64,000 nt of DNA, taken from assembly GCA_044226865.1 (NCBI GenBank), contig JBGAGE010000011.1, positions 62,001 through 126,000 of the forward strand. Reading direction: 5' to 3'. The position numbers and the translations under genes are program-made. Positions 41,508-50,336 of this stretch are shown here, piece after piece. Below the pieces are notes generated by a model. That model saw only the letters and a program-made list of their open reading frames with translations. It searched no databases and was not told the DNA's origin. This DNA comes from TMP-86 sp044226865 (GTDB lineage: Bacteria; Pseudomonadota; Gammaproteobacteria; Steroidobacterales; Steroidobacteraceae). Positions within the stretch are counted from its first letter, which is position 1. The number at the start of each line of letters is the position of its first letter.

Positions 41508-43015
41508 GCGGTGTCATCCAGGTAATTGGCGATGAGCTTGAGTGACTCGAGCTCGAAGCGCGGGCCGTACGCAAGGCCGGCGGTGGCCATCTTGATGTTG
41601 CCGGGCACGCGGGCGGCAAACGCACGCAACGCGCCGGTGCAGGCCACCGCATTGCGCAGGTTGCGAAACGCGGTGAAGTACCGGTCGCGCGCCGCATCGT
41701 AGGGCCTGCCGCCATGGGCGAGGTAGCGCTCCAGGAAGTAATCGAACGGTACGTAGCGCTCGATGAATTGACGGCAATAGTTGACGTCCTCGGCCGGGTC
41801 GCCGAAATGGGAGAATTCCCAATCGAGGATGGCCGTTACCTCGCCCTTGTCCATGATGAGATTGTGAAAACCGTAGTCGCCGTGCACCAAGGTGGCCTTG
41901 AAGCCGGGATCGGCGGGCAGGTTGGCCTTCAGCCAGGCAAACGCCGCTTCCAATTTGAGGCTGGGCTCGAGACGCTTGCGCAGCCAGAACTGGCGCCAGC
42001 CCTCGAGCTGTTCGCTCACCACCTGGCGCATGGGCTTGCTTACCGCGTCGCGGTACTGGGGGTAGGCGTCCAGCTGCAGCGAGTGGATCCGGGCGAGGCC
42101 CTGCGCAAGGCGGTCGGCAAAGTGCCGGCGGATGGATTCGTCGCCCGGATCCTGTGAGATGGCGACGCTTCCGCGTGCGCGGCGCACGACGATGAACCGC
42201 GTCCCCAGCTGCGAGGCGTCGGCTTCCGCCCATAACGGTTCGGGTACGGCCACCCCGGCGGCGAACACCGCCTGCAACAACGGGAATTCGTCCACCGCGG
42301 ACACATCGAGCGAGAGATCCGGAAGGTCCTTGCGCATCACCAGCGGACCCGAGAACTGGGGGTGCCCGCTCAACTCGAACAGGGCGGTGTCCTTGCCCAT
42401 CCCACCCGGGAGCATTTGCAGTTGCGCTGCGACGATGCCGGCATCGGCGGGGAAACGCCGCTTCAAGTAGGCGTTGAGGGAGTCGAGCGTCAGCGGCACC
42501 TCTGCCGGCTGCTCCGTGCCGGCGCCGCCCTTGCCGCCGTGAAAGGCCGAATCGATGCTGGCGGCGCTGTCGGGATCGAGCACGGCGTGATAGCCGGTTT
42601 CGATCTGGATGAGCTGGCGCAGCGTCGCGGCCAGCGCGGCGGAGGACCCGCCACTGGCTGCGGCGATGCGTTGCTGCAGCACGGAGGACATCGCCGGGAC
42701 GCTGTCGAAATACCGTTGCTCGGGGGCCGTGGGCGTGGCGTACAGTGTCTCGCCGGCAGGGCCGGCTGGCGACCCGGGGAGGGCGGGCGACACTCCCAAC
42801 AGGCCGAACTCCGCCAGCAGGCGCTGCTGGTAGATGCCACCATGCTGCTCGAGCTCGGCGACCGACCAGCGCAGCAGCCGGCGCACCATGTCGAGCATCA
42901 CCTTGCCGTTGGGCGAGGTGACCTCAGGCGCGATCTCGCCACCCAGGGTGTGGTCCAGCGCCTTGAGCAGGGCGGGGATGAGGCCGGCCAGGCCGGTATC
43001 GGATTGCGCGGACAT
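41504..43015 (-). CDS. APH-fold phosphotransferase with long N-terminal extension
   Basis: 503 residues. Kinase core in the C-terminal 330: LVHGDYGFHNLIMDKG and AILDWEFSHFGDPAEDVNYC give the catalytic and metal residues. Residues 1-170 are a helical extension similar in layout to that of the protein at 6073. The ATG at 43015 has AAGGA five bases upstream. First gene of a two-kinase unit, divergent from the alcohol dehydrogenase at 43150. Substrate probably a hydroxylated acyl-CoA or hydroxylated intermediate (inference). Confidence 0.85.
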   Translation of the reverse strand: MSAQSDTGLAGLIPALLKALDHTLGGEIAPEVTSPNGKVMLDMVRRLLRWSVAELEQHGGIYQQRLLAEFGLLGVSPALPGSPAGPAGETLYATPTAPEQRYFDSVPAMSSVLQQRIAAASGGSSAALAATLRQLIQIETGYHAVLDPDSAASIDSAFHGGKGGAGTEQPAEVPLTLDSLNAYLKRRFPADAGIVAAQLQMLPGGMGKDTALFELSGHPQFSGPLVMRKDLPDLSLDVSAVDEFPLLQAVFAAGVAVPEPLWAEADASQLGTRFIVVRRARGSVAISQDPGDESIRRHFADRLAQGLARIHSLQLDAYPQYRDAVSKPMRQVVSEQLEGWRQFWLRKRLEPSLKLEAAFAWLKANLPADPGFKATLVHGDYGFHNLIMDKGEVTAILDWEFSHFGDPAEDVNYCRQFIERYVPFDYFLERYLAHGGRPYDAARDRYFTAFRNLRNAVACTGALRAFAARVPGNIKMATAGLAYGPRFELESLKLIANYLDDTA

Positions 43016-43149
43016 GTCGTTCCTTGCTGCTTGGGTCCTAAGGCGAGGTGCGCGATGACGGCGGCGCGGCAGCCGCCGGGAAGCCCCCGCATGCGAATGA
43101 TACGCTGGCACGCTATACTGACGCGCATGAATTTTCCAACGGTGAACGC

Positions 43150-44175
43150 GTGAAGGCCGCGGTCTTCCAGGGGGTCGGATTGCCGCTGTCCGTCGAGGAC
43201 CGGGATGATCCCCGGCCCGGCGCCGGTGAAGTCATCATCCGCGTCGCCCGCTGCGGCGTCTGCAGCAGCGACCTGCACATGACCTCGGGCCATGGGTTCA
43301 CCTATCCGCCCGGCACGGTGCTGGGCCATGAATATGCGGGCGAGGTGGTCGAGACGGGACCGGGGGTGCGCAAGCTCCAGGTGGGGCAGCGCATCACGGC
43401 GCTGCCGCTCTCGTTCTGTGGTTCCTGTGAATCCTGCCGCGCCGGGCATCCGATCGGTTGTGCGCAGATGCAGTCGAGGATGAGCGGCTATGCACAGTAC
43501 GCCACGGTGGCGGAAGACTCGGCCGTATCGCTGCCGTCGTCCGTGTCGCTGGCGGATGGCGCCCTGGTCGAGCCGCTGGCATCGGCTCTGCGTGGCATCT
43601 CCTGCCTGCCGCCAACCGTCGAGCGTATCGCCGTCCTGGGCGCCGGCCCGATGGGTCTTGGCGCCATGTTCTGGGCCCGGCGGCGCGGCATCAAGGGCAT
43701 CGCGGCCATTGCGCGCAGTTCCCGCCATCGCGACCTGGCGCTGGCCATCGGCGCCAGCTGCTATGTCACGCAAGGGCCGGAGCTCTCCCGCGACGTGTGT
43801 GCCGCGCTGGGTGGGCCGCCGCAGGCGGTGATCGAATGCATCGGCGCGCCCGGTGCGTTGTCCGCGGCCATCGATCTCGTGGCGGCGCGCGGCACGGTGA
43901 TTTCACTGGGCATGTGCCTGCAAGCCGATGCGGTGTCACCCTTCATGGCGGGATTCAAGGGCGTGTCGTTGCATTTCAGTGCCGCGTACGGATTGAAGGA
44001 CTTCGAGCACGCCGTGCATACCCTGGATGCTGGCGCCGTGGAGCCGCGGCATATGATCACGGACACGATTCCCCTGGCACGCTTGCCGGACCTGTTCGAC
44101 GCCATGCGCGGAGGCGCTGTCGGCTGCAAGACGCTGGTCGCGCCGTGGACGGACGAGGGGAGTCGCGCGTCGTGA
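43150..44175 (+). CDS. Zinc-dependent alcohol dehydrogenase (MDR)
   Basis: 341 residues. CGVCSSDLHM and GHEYAGEVVETG give catalytic zinc ligands (Cys and His-Glu), CGSCESCRAGHPIGC is the structural zinc lobe, and VLGAGPMGLGAM is the Rossmann motif. It oxidises a primary or secondary alcohol with NAD(P). GTG at 43150 gives the usual KAAVFQG start; no strong ribosome site is seen, but a short eight-codon frame (43127-43153) ends over it and may couple translation. Followed by a membrane protein and a Rieske oxygenase in overlapping or close order. Confidence 0.88.
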   Translation: MKAAVFQGVGLPLSVEDRDDPRPGAGEVIIRVARCGVCSSDLHMTSGHGFTYPPGTVLGHEYAGEVVETGPGVRKLQVGQRITALPLSFCGSCESCRAGHPIGCAQMQSRMSGYAQYATVAEDSAVSLPSSVSLADGALVEPLASALRGISCLPPTVERIAVLGAGPMGLGAMFWARRRGIKGIAAIARSSRHRDLALAIGASCYVTQGPELSRDVCAALGGPPQAVIECIGAPGALSAAIDLVAARGTVISLGMCLQADAVSPFMAGFKGVSLHFSAAYGLKDFEHAVHTLDAGAVEPRHMITDTIPLARLPDLFDAMRGGAVGCKTLVAPWTDEGSRAS

Positions 44176-44723
44176 CGACCGTGAAAGTGCTCGCCTGGAT
44201 CGTCATCCTGGTCATCGCCGCGCATCTGGCGCATGTCGCGCTCAACAGCGGATTCGATCATGGTGCGGGCTTCGACACGTTCCTGGCGGGCGTGGGTAAT
44301 CCCTGGCAGATGATGATCAACACGGACCTCGTCGCCGGGCTGCTGTTGACGATCGCCTGGATGGTGTACCGGGAACGGCACGCACCCCTGGCGCACCGGA
44401 TCGCCTGGGCATGGACGGCGGCGTGGTGGGGGAACATCGTGATTGCGGTATACGTGCTGCGGTTGGCCGGGGTACCCGGCCAAACTGCCTCGGGCTTGTT
44501 GTTGGGAGGGGCCGATGCCGCACCGACGCCGCCGGGGCGGTCGATCAGGGCCATCGCCCTGGTCCTGGCGGCTTTACTGGTTGCCTGGCTGGCGCGGGAA
44601 CTCATGCGCCCGGGAATTGCCTTGATTGCTATGGTGGGATACGTGGCGGGGTTCACGCCTCTCATCCTGAGCCTGGCGCTGATAGGCCGTGGATCAGCAG
44701 CAAGGCCTGTGCGGGCATCCTGA
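44172..44723 (+). CDS. Small multipass membrane protein (DUF1475/DUF2834-like)
   Basis: 183 residues with about five hydrophobic helices (VLAWIVILVIAAHLAHVAL, DLVAGLLLTIAWMVYR, WAWTAAWWGNIVIAVYVLR, AIALVLAALLVAWLA, ALIAMVGYVAGFTPLI). The pattern F-x-x-F...NPW...D followed by W-x-VYRER and an aromatic glycine helix matches small unknown membrane families. The GTG start overlaps the dehydrogenase stop (GTGA). Function unknown; its place before a Rieske oxygenase hints at substrate passage or membrane anchoring. Confidence 0.7.
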   Translation: MTTVKVLAWIVILVIAAHLAHVALNSGFDHGAGFDTFLAGVGNPWQMMINTDLVAGLLLTIAWMVYRERHAPLAHRIAWAWTAAWWGNIVIAVYVLRLAGVPGQTASGLLLGGADAAPTPPGRSIRAIALVLAALLVAWLARELMRPGIALIAMVGYVAGFTPLILSLALIGRGSAARPVRAS

Positions 44724-44751
44724 GCGGAACATTCGAGAACTTCGGAGGAAG

Positions 44752-46158
44752 ATGAGCATGGCACGTACCAAGAAGGACATGCAGCGCGGCTTTGGCAGCG
44801 ATGAACGGCCGGTGATCGGTACCCTGTGGGAGCGCGATTCCATCGGGCACAACGACTCGACGCGCGCCCGGGGAAACTACGAGCCGGACAATCGCATCGT
44901 CGACTACAAGCGCTATTACGATGAGGATTACTTCAAGCGCGAAATCGAGGTGCTGTGGAAGAAGCAATGGCTATACGCCTGCCGCGAGGAGGACATCCCG
45001 GCCGTGGGCGATCGCGTTCCCTTCGATGTAGGACCCCTGTCGTTCTTCATCGTGCGTTCCAAGACCGATGAGTTCAAGGCCTTCTACAATTCCTGCATCC
45101 ATCGCGGCACCATGCTGTGCGCCAAGCGGGAGTCACACGCTGTCATCCGGTGTCCCTATCACGGGTGGGAATGGAACAATGACGGAAGCTTGAAGTTCAT
45201 CCCCAGCCACTGGGACTTCAAGGAGATCACGCGTACCAATGGTGCGCTGCGCGAGGTGCGGCTGGGCCGCTGGGGCGGTTTCATCTTCATCAATGCGGAT
45301 CCGGAAGCGCCGCCGCTGGAAGAGGCGCTGAGCGTCATGCCGCAGCACTTCAAGCAGTATGCGCCGGAAAGGCGCTACACGGCGGCGCGTTACCGCAAGC
45401 ACATCCGCGCCAACTGGAAGGTGGTGCAGGAAGCCTTCATGGAGTCTTATCACCTCTACGCCACGCACCCCGAAGGCGTTCCCTTCAATGGCGACAGCCA
45501 GTCGCAGTACGACATCTTCACCACCTCGCGCGGCGCGGTGGGACGGGAAGCGGTGCCCTCAGCGGTGCCCAGCATGCATGCGGGACCCGAAGCCACCACT
45601 TTGTCCGCTGCGGATGTGTTCGCGCAGGTGCAGAAGCAATGGCATTACCCGGATGCGGAACTGCCGCAATTGGACCCCGGCAAGGACTTGCGCGCGCAGC
45701 TGGGCGCTTGGCATCGCAAGGTCTACGAGCAGACCTATGGGCGCCGGTACGATGCGCCTGATTCCACCATGCTCGACAGCAATCTGTATTTCCTGTTTCC
45801 GCAATTCTGTGTGTGGCTGTCCGAGGCGGTGCCCTTTGCCTACCAGTTCACGCCGCATCCCACCGATCCCCAGCAGTGCTTCTTCGAGGTGCGCTTGCTC
45901 AAGCCTTGGAAGGAAGGCACGCCGCGGCCGCCGTCCGTGCCGGCGGTGGAGGTAGGGCCCGATGAAAGCATCTTCAAACTGGTTCCGGGCTTCAGCTTCC
46001 TCGGCATGATCTTCGATCAGGATATGAGCAACCTGCCGCTGGTGCAGCGAGGATTGCGCGCCGCCGATCCGGCGCGCGCGTACGCGCATCTGGGCGTGTT
46101 CCAGGAATCGTTGATCCAACACTGGCACGAACTGTTCGACCGCTTTATGAACAATTAA
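44752..46158 (+). CDS. Rieske non-heme iron oxygenase, large subunit
   Basis: 468 residues. The Rieske 2Fe-2S centre is CIHRGTMLC (C115, H117) and CPYHGWEW (C134, H137). The catalytic iron site is FMESYHLYATHPEG with H234 and H239. It would hydroxylate an aromatic or alicyclic ring or demethylate, using an external reductase; no small subunit, ferredoxin or reductase is adjacent. GGAGG lies just upstream of the ATG pair 44752/44758. Last gene of its operon, followed by a strong terminator. Confidence 0.92.
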   Translation: MSMARTKKDMQRGFGSDERPVIGTLWERDSIGHNDSTRARGNYEPDNRIVDYKRYYDEDYFKREIEVLWKKQWLYACREEDIPAVGDRVPFDVGPLSFFIVRSKTDEFKAFYNSCIHRGTMLCAKRESHAVIRCPYHGWEWNNDGSLKFIPSHWDFKEITRTNGALREVRLGRWGGFIFINADPEAPPLEEALSVMPQHFKQYAPERRYTAARYRKHIRANWKVVQEAFMESYHLYATHPEGVPFNGDSQSQYDIFTTSRGAVGREAVPSAVPSMHAGPEATTLSAADVFAQVQKQWHYPDAELPQLDPGKDLRAQLGAWHRKVYEQTYGRRYDAPDSTMLDSNLYFLFPQFCVWLSEAVPFAYQFTPHPTDPQQCFFEVRLLKPWKEGTPRPPSVPAVEVGPDESIFKLVPGFSFLGMIFDQDMSNLPLVQRGLRAADPARAYAHLGVFQESLIQHWHELFDRFMNN

Positions 46159-46172
46159 GCCGCGCCGAGCGA

Positions 46173-46212
46173 GGGCCTCAGCCTGCGGTAACACGCAAGG
46201 GCTGAGGCTTTC
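46173..46212 (+). terminator. Rho-independent terminator after the Rieske gene
   Basis: GCCTCAGCC (46175-46183) and GGCTGAGGC (46200-46208) pair perfectly over 16 bases, followed by TTTCGCT. It lies 15 bases past the Rieske stop and separates the catabolic island from the chemotaxis cluster. Confidence 0.75.
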
Positions 46213-46332
46213 GCTCAAGCAGGCCTTGCGGGTTACGCCCAACGCGCTGAGAACCCGTTCACGCTTTTCCCCGCTTCAAACCGCGATTGCGTTCACCAAT
46301 CGCGCCGACCTCTCACTGCGCGCGCGCCGCAC

Positions 46333-46359
46333 TTAACTTTATTGCCGTTGCGCCGACAA
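46333..46359 (+). promoter_or_regulatory. Sigma-28 (FliA) type promoter of the chemotaxis operon
   Basis: TTAACTTT (46333-46340), an 11-base spacer and GCCGACAA (46352-46359) match the FliA consensus TAAAGTTT-N11-GCCGATAA at 6/8 and 7/8 positions with exact spacing. It lies 73 bases upstream of the first receptor gene, the proper position for late flagellar-class control. Confidence 0.7.
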
Positions 46360-46431
46360 GCCGCTTGTAAATATTTCCGAGGGGCCCCGCAGCCCGCAGC
46401 AGTTCGTCGTTCATTCGCAAGGATTCCATTC

Positions 46432-49182
46432 ATGCAGTTCATCAGGAATATGAAGCTGGGTCAGAAACTGACGCTGACCGTGGCCGTGCTTCTCGTGCCC
46501 GTCGCAGTGCTGGGCTTTTTCTTCTGGCAGAACGTACAGGGCGATACCCGGTTTTCACAGAAGGAGCTCGACGGCGCGACGTACTACCATCCTCTGGAGG
46601 AGATCGTTTCGGCGATTCAATCACGAAATCTGTTGGTATCGGAGATGCTGACCGAATCCGGCGTGAATGCCTCCGGGATGACGTCGATCGATGCGAGGAT
46701 CGACGAAAGCTTTGCCGAAGTCGAGGAATCCAGCGCCAGGTTCGACAAGCCCAATAGCCCGAGCTCGAAGCTCCTGCAGGAAACGCAGAGCCTGTGGCAG
46801 AATCTAAAGACACAGAAGTTCACCGACGGACGCATTGCGGAGGCTGCTCATTCCGACGTGGCCGCCAAAGCGCTGGAGACGCGTGCACAGATTGCCACCG
46901 ACTGGAACATCACGCTCGATCCGGAACTGATTTCCTACTCGCTGTTGGATGTGGCCGTCATGCGCGTGCCGGACTTTGAGCATCAGATCGGCCACTACCT
47001 GACGAGCGCCTTTGCGGCGGGTCACGATCGCGCCCTCGACCGCGAGGAAGATCACGCGCTGACAGCGGCGCGCACGACCATGATGAATAGTTGGTCGGCC
47101 ATCCTCGGTGATCTCTCCAGCGTCGCCGCGTCGGGTCCCGAGGGCGCGGGCTTGTCCGCCAAATACGGCCCCGCGCAGGCCAAGGTGGAGGCCGCACTCA
47201 AGAACGTTACCTCGCTCATCGATCAGACGGTACAGAGTTCCTCTCAGGTCACCCTCAAGCCAAGCGACTTGAATGACCGTGCGAAGAATCTGGTGGAAGC
47301 CGTGGACGAGTTGCACGATGCCGTCCAGGACCCTGCGATCGCGGCGGTCAAGGCAAGGCACGATCATCTCGTCAACAGCAGGAATTTCGTCCTGTCCGTG
47401 GTGGCCGTGGCCGTGGCGCTGGCGGTGGGCCTTGCCCTGTTGGTGAGCCGGCTGCTGACCGGGACCATGTCGAAGGCCGTGAGCGTCTTCGAACGGATAT
47501 CGGCCGGCCAGCTTGACAGCGACATTCCAACCGACGGCCGCGACGAGGCCGGCCGTGTGCTGGCCAACCTCGCGGAGATGCAGGCCAAGCTCAAGCGCCA
47601 GATCGAGGCGGACAAGGCCGCCGCGGCGGAAGTGGGCCGGATCAAGCAGGCGCTGGACTTCGTTTCCGCGCCCGTGATGCTGGCGGATGCCGAAGGCACC
47701 ATCCTGTACGGCAATCACGCCACCAACAAGATGCTCCGGGAGCATGAGGCGGATTTCCGCAAGAGCCTGCCGCAGTTCAACGCGGAGAAGATCATAGGCT
47801 CTTCGATGGATGTCTTTCACCGTGATCCTTCTCATCAGCGACGCCTGTTGAGCTCGCTGGTGAGCACCCATCGGGCGATCGTCAATATCGGCAGCCGCGT
47901 CGTGCAGATCGTGGCCAGCCCCGTACGCGGCGACTCGGGGGAGCGTTTGGGCACCGTCGTGGAATGGATCGACCGCACCAATGAAGTGCAGGTGGAAAAG
48001 GAAGTCGAGGCCGTCATCGCCGCAGCGACTGCGGGACGCTTGTCCGATCGCATTGCGTTGGACGGCAAGACCGGCTTCTACGAAAAGCTCGCCAAGGGCT
48101 TCAATGAAATCCTAGGCGTGTCCGAAGCCGTGCTCACCGACCTCGAGCGGGTGTTCTCGGCGTTGTCCGAAGGCCGCATGACCGAAACCATCACGGCCGA
48201 CTACCAGGGCATCTACGGCAAGATCAAGCAGGACACCAATGCCACGGTTGCCAAGCTCATCGAGATCATCCAGCAGATCCAGATGACGGCGGACCTGGTG
48301 AACTCCGGTGCCATCGAGCTTTCACGCGGCAACCAGAACCTGAGCCAGCGCACCGAGGAGCAGGCCTCTAGCCTGGAAGAAACCGCATCGAGCATGGAGC
48401 AGATCACCAGCACCGTGAAGAACAATGCGGACAATTCCTCGCAGGCCAATCAGCTGGCGGCCGCCGCCGGTTCGGTGGCGCAGAAAGGCGGGGAAGTGGT
48501 CAGCCGGGCGGTCACCGCCATGGGTGAGATCAACGAATCCAGCCGCCGCATTGCCGCCATCACCAATGTGATCGACGAGATCGCCTTCCAGACCAACCTG
48601 CTGGCCTTGAACGCGGCGGTGGAGGCCGCCCGTGCGGGTGAACAGGGCCGCGGCTTCGCCGTGGTGGCGAGCGAGGTTCGCAACCTCGCCAGCCGCAGCG
48701 CCACGGCCGCCAAGGAAATCAAGCAGCTCATCGAGGACAGCGTCAAGAAGGTGGACGACGGCTCGCGTCTGGTCGACGAGTCGGGCAAGACGCTGGGTGA
48801 GATCGTGCTCGGCGTGAAGAAGGTCACCGACCTGGTGGGCGAAATCAGCGCCGCGTCGCGCGAGCAGTCCGCCGGCATCGAGGAAATCAACAAGGCAGTC
48901 ATGCAGATGGACGAGATGACGCAGCAGAATGCGGCGTTGGTCGAGCAGGCGGCAGCCGCCACCGAGGCCCTGACCGAGCAGGCTCAATCGCTCTCCCAGT
49001 TGACGTCGTTCTTCGTGATCGACGGCAATGGAACCCGCCGCACCGCTGTGCCGCCGCGTGCGCAGTTCGGGCCGGCGACGCCTGGAAAGGCGAGTCGTCC
49101 CGCGCGTCAGGGGCCGACACCCTCTCCGGGCAGCGTTCGGCAGGCAACGGGCACCGACGGCGACGACTGGGAACAGTTCTAA
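46432..49182 (+). CDS. Methyl-accepting chemotaxis protein with PAS domain and xWxxF tether
   Basis: 916 residues. TM1 (about 13-32), a helical periplasmic sensor (35-315), TM2 (about 318-340), HAMP (341-390), a PAS-like domain starting near 405 (VSAPVMLADAEGTILYGN), then a second HAMP-like linker and the signalling hairpin. The tip is VIDEIAFQTNLLALNAAVEA, with the adaptation region QRTEEQASSLEETASSMEQ. The C-terminal DWEQF fits the xWxxF peptide that tethers CheR/CheB. ATG at 46432 has AAGGA upstream. A close paralogue lies at 52395. Membrane receptor; ligand unknown. Confidence 0.95.
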   Translation: MQFIRNMKLGQKLTLTVAVLLVPVAVLGFFFWQNVQGDTRFSQKELDGATYYHPLEEIVSAIQSRNLLVSEMLTESGVNASGMTSIDARIDESFAEVEESSARFDKPNSPSSKLLQETQSLWQNLKTQKFTDGRIAEAAHSDVAAKALETRAQIATDWNITLDPELISYSLLDVAVMRVPDFEHQIGHYLTSAFAAGHDRALDREEDHALTAARTTMMNSWSAILGDLSSVAASGPEGAGLSAKYGPAQAKVEAALKNVTSLIDQTVQSSSQVTLKPSDLNDRAKNLVEAVDELHDAVQDPAIAAVKARHDHLVNSRNFVLSVVAVAVALAVGLALLVSRLLTGTMSKAVSVFERISAGQLDSDIPTDGRDEAGRVLANLAEMQAKLKRQIEADKAAAAEVGRIKQALDFVSAPVMLADAEGTILYGNHATNKMLREHEADFRKSLPQFNAEKIIGSSMDVFHRDPSHQRRLLSSLVSTHRAIVNIGSRVVQIVASPVRGDSGERLGTVVEWIDRTNEVQVEKEVEAVIAAATAGRLSDRIALDGKTGFYEKLAKGFNEILGVSEAVLTDLERVFSALSEGRMTETITADYQGIYGKIKQDTNATVAKLIEIIQQIQMTADLVNSGAIELSRGNQNLSQRTEEQASSLEETASSMEQITSTVKNNADNSSQANQLAAAAGSVAQKGGEVVSRAVTAMGEINESSRRIAAITNVIDEIAFQTNLLALNAAVEAARAGEQGRGFAVVASEVRNLASRSATAAKEIKQLIEDSVKKVDDGSRLVDESGKTLGEIVLGVKKVTDLVGEISAASREQSAGIEEINKAVMQMDEMTQQNAALVEQAAAATEALTEQAQSLSQLTSFFVIDGNGTRRTAVPPRAQFGPATPGKASRPARQGPTPSPGSVRQATGTDGDDWEQF

Positions 49183-49200
49183 GGCCGGCGCCAGGCAGCA

Positions 49201-49920
49201 ATGATGCAATCGGCCGCGCACAATTCCGCAGAACTGAAGCGTCGCTCCTCGGACATCACCGACGGACCGCCGGGTCCGTTTGCGCACCTGCGCAAGAAGA
49301 ACTCGGTGCCGCTGCCCGGCACGGCCGGCAATGACGGCTACTATGACAAGCAACTCAACACGCTGGTCTTCAAGATCATGCCCGGCGAGTTCTTCGTCTC
49401 GCGTCGCAATGAAATGTTCACCACGGTGCTGGGCTCCTGCATATCGGCCTGCATCCGCGACACCAAGGTGGGTATCGGGGGAATGAATCATTTCATGTTG
49501 CCGGAAGCCCTGAATTTCGAGGAGTCGTTTTCCAGGAACGGCGCTGCGAGCACGGCCAATCGCTATGGCGCCTACGCCATGGAAAACCTCATCAACACCA
49601 TTCTCAAGTATGGCGGCCACCGCGACAACCTCGAGGTGAAGATCTTCGGTGGCGGCCGCATCGTTCCGGGGATGTCCGATGTGGGCGCGCGCAACATCGA
49701 ATTCGTCCGCTGGTTCCTGGCCATGGAGAAGCTGCCCATCGTGGCCGAGCAGGTGGGCGATACCTGTCCCCGACGTGTGAATTATTTTCCACGCACCGGC
49801 GTGGTGCTCGTGCGCCGTTTGAGATCGCTGCAGGCCACGGCCATCGTGCAGCGCGAGCAGCAGTACATGTCCAACATCGCCGCCACCAACACCGGCGGCG
49901 ACATCGATCTATTTGACTAA
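49201..49920 (+). CDS. cheD: CheD receptor glutamine deamidase
   Basis: 239 residues. The catalytic Cys80 is in TVLGSCISACIRD and His97 in GGMNHFMLP; the later NLEVKIFGGGRI and VGARNIEF are standard CheD strands. It deamidates or hydrolyses glutamine side chains of receptors, tuning their signalling. It has a 50-residue N-terminal extension compared with minimal CheD and ends in DIDLFD. It follows the receptor gene by 18 bases. A second CheD is encoded at 57405, so the cluster has two; they differ in N-terminus and may serve different receptors. Confidence 0.94.
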   Translation: MMQSAAHNSAELKRRSSDITDGPPGPFAHLRKKNSVPLPGTAGNDGYYDKQLNTLVFKIMPGEFFVSRRNEMFTTVLGSCISACIRDTKVGIGGMNHFMLPEALNFEESFSRNGAASTANRYGAYAMENLINTILKYGGHRDNLEVKIFGGGRIVPGMSDVGARNIEFVRWFLAMEKLPIVAEQVGDTCPRRVNYFPRTGVVLVRRLRSLQATAIVQREQQYMSNIAATNTGGDIDLFD

Positions 49921-49945
49921 ACCTTGGCAGCTGGTCTGCCGATAC
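49918..49945 (+). promoter_or_regulatory. Weak sigma-28-like promoter before cheY
   Basis: TAAACCTT (49918-49925), a 12-base spacer and GCCGATAC (49938-49945; 7/8 to consensus). The spacer is one base longer than ideal, and the -35 overlaps the cheD stop. Could give extra cheY/cheA transcript. Confidence 0.35.
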
Positions 49946-49969
49946 GTGAGCAATTGGCAAGAGGTTTTT

Positions 49970-50332
49970 ATGGCAGCTACGATTCTGGCGGTCGATGACT
50001 CCGCCTCCATGAGGCAAATGGTCCGCTTCACCCTGAAGCAGGCCGGCTACGAGGTCATCGAAGCCACCGACGGCATGGAAGCGCTGGAAGTGGCGCGCGG
50101 CAAGACCGTGAACCTCGTGCTCACCGACGTGAACATGCCACGCATGGATGGCATCACCCTGGTGAAGGAACTGCGGCTGCTCGCCAGCTACAAGTTCGTT
50201 CCCATGCTCATGCTCACCACCGAATCCAGCGCGGAGAAGAAGATGCAGGGCAAGCAGGCCGGCGCCACCGGCTGGCTGGTCAAGCCCTTCAACCCCGAAA
50301 AGCTTCTTGCCACCATTGCCAAGGTGATCTGA
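49970..50332 (+). CDS. cheY: CheY response regulator
   Basis: 120 residues, a single receiver domain. Acid pair in LAVDDSASMRQM, phospho-acceptor Asp53 in LTDVNMPRMDG, Thr in LTTESS and Lys in WLVKPFNP. Phosphorylated by CheA, it binds the flagellar switch. The ATG at 49970 has GAGG five bases upstream. Four bases before cheA. A second CheY is at 59304. Confidence 0.96.
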   Translation: MAATILAVDDSASMRQMVRFTLKQAGYEVIEATDGMEALEVARGKTVNLVLTDVNMPRMDGITLVKELRLLASYKFVPMLMLTTESSAEKKMQGKQAGATGWLVKPFNPEKLLATIAKVI

Positions 50333-50336
50333 TCCC

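Noticed and set aside
40422..43015. Aminoglycoside resistance genes
   Set aside because: APH fold alone is not evidence; two coupled kinases among acyl-CoA genes point to metabolism.
782..46158. A complete steroid (cholesterol or bile acid) degradation cluster
   Set aside because: FadE34-like, Hsd4A-like and P450 genes fit side-chain work, but no 9-alpha-hydroxylase pair, meta-cleavage dioxygenase or hydrolase for the rings was seen; substrate left open.
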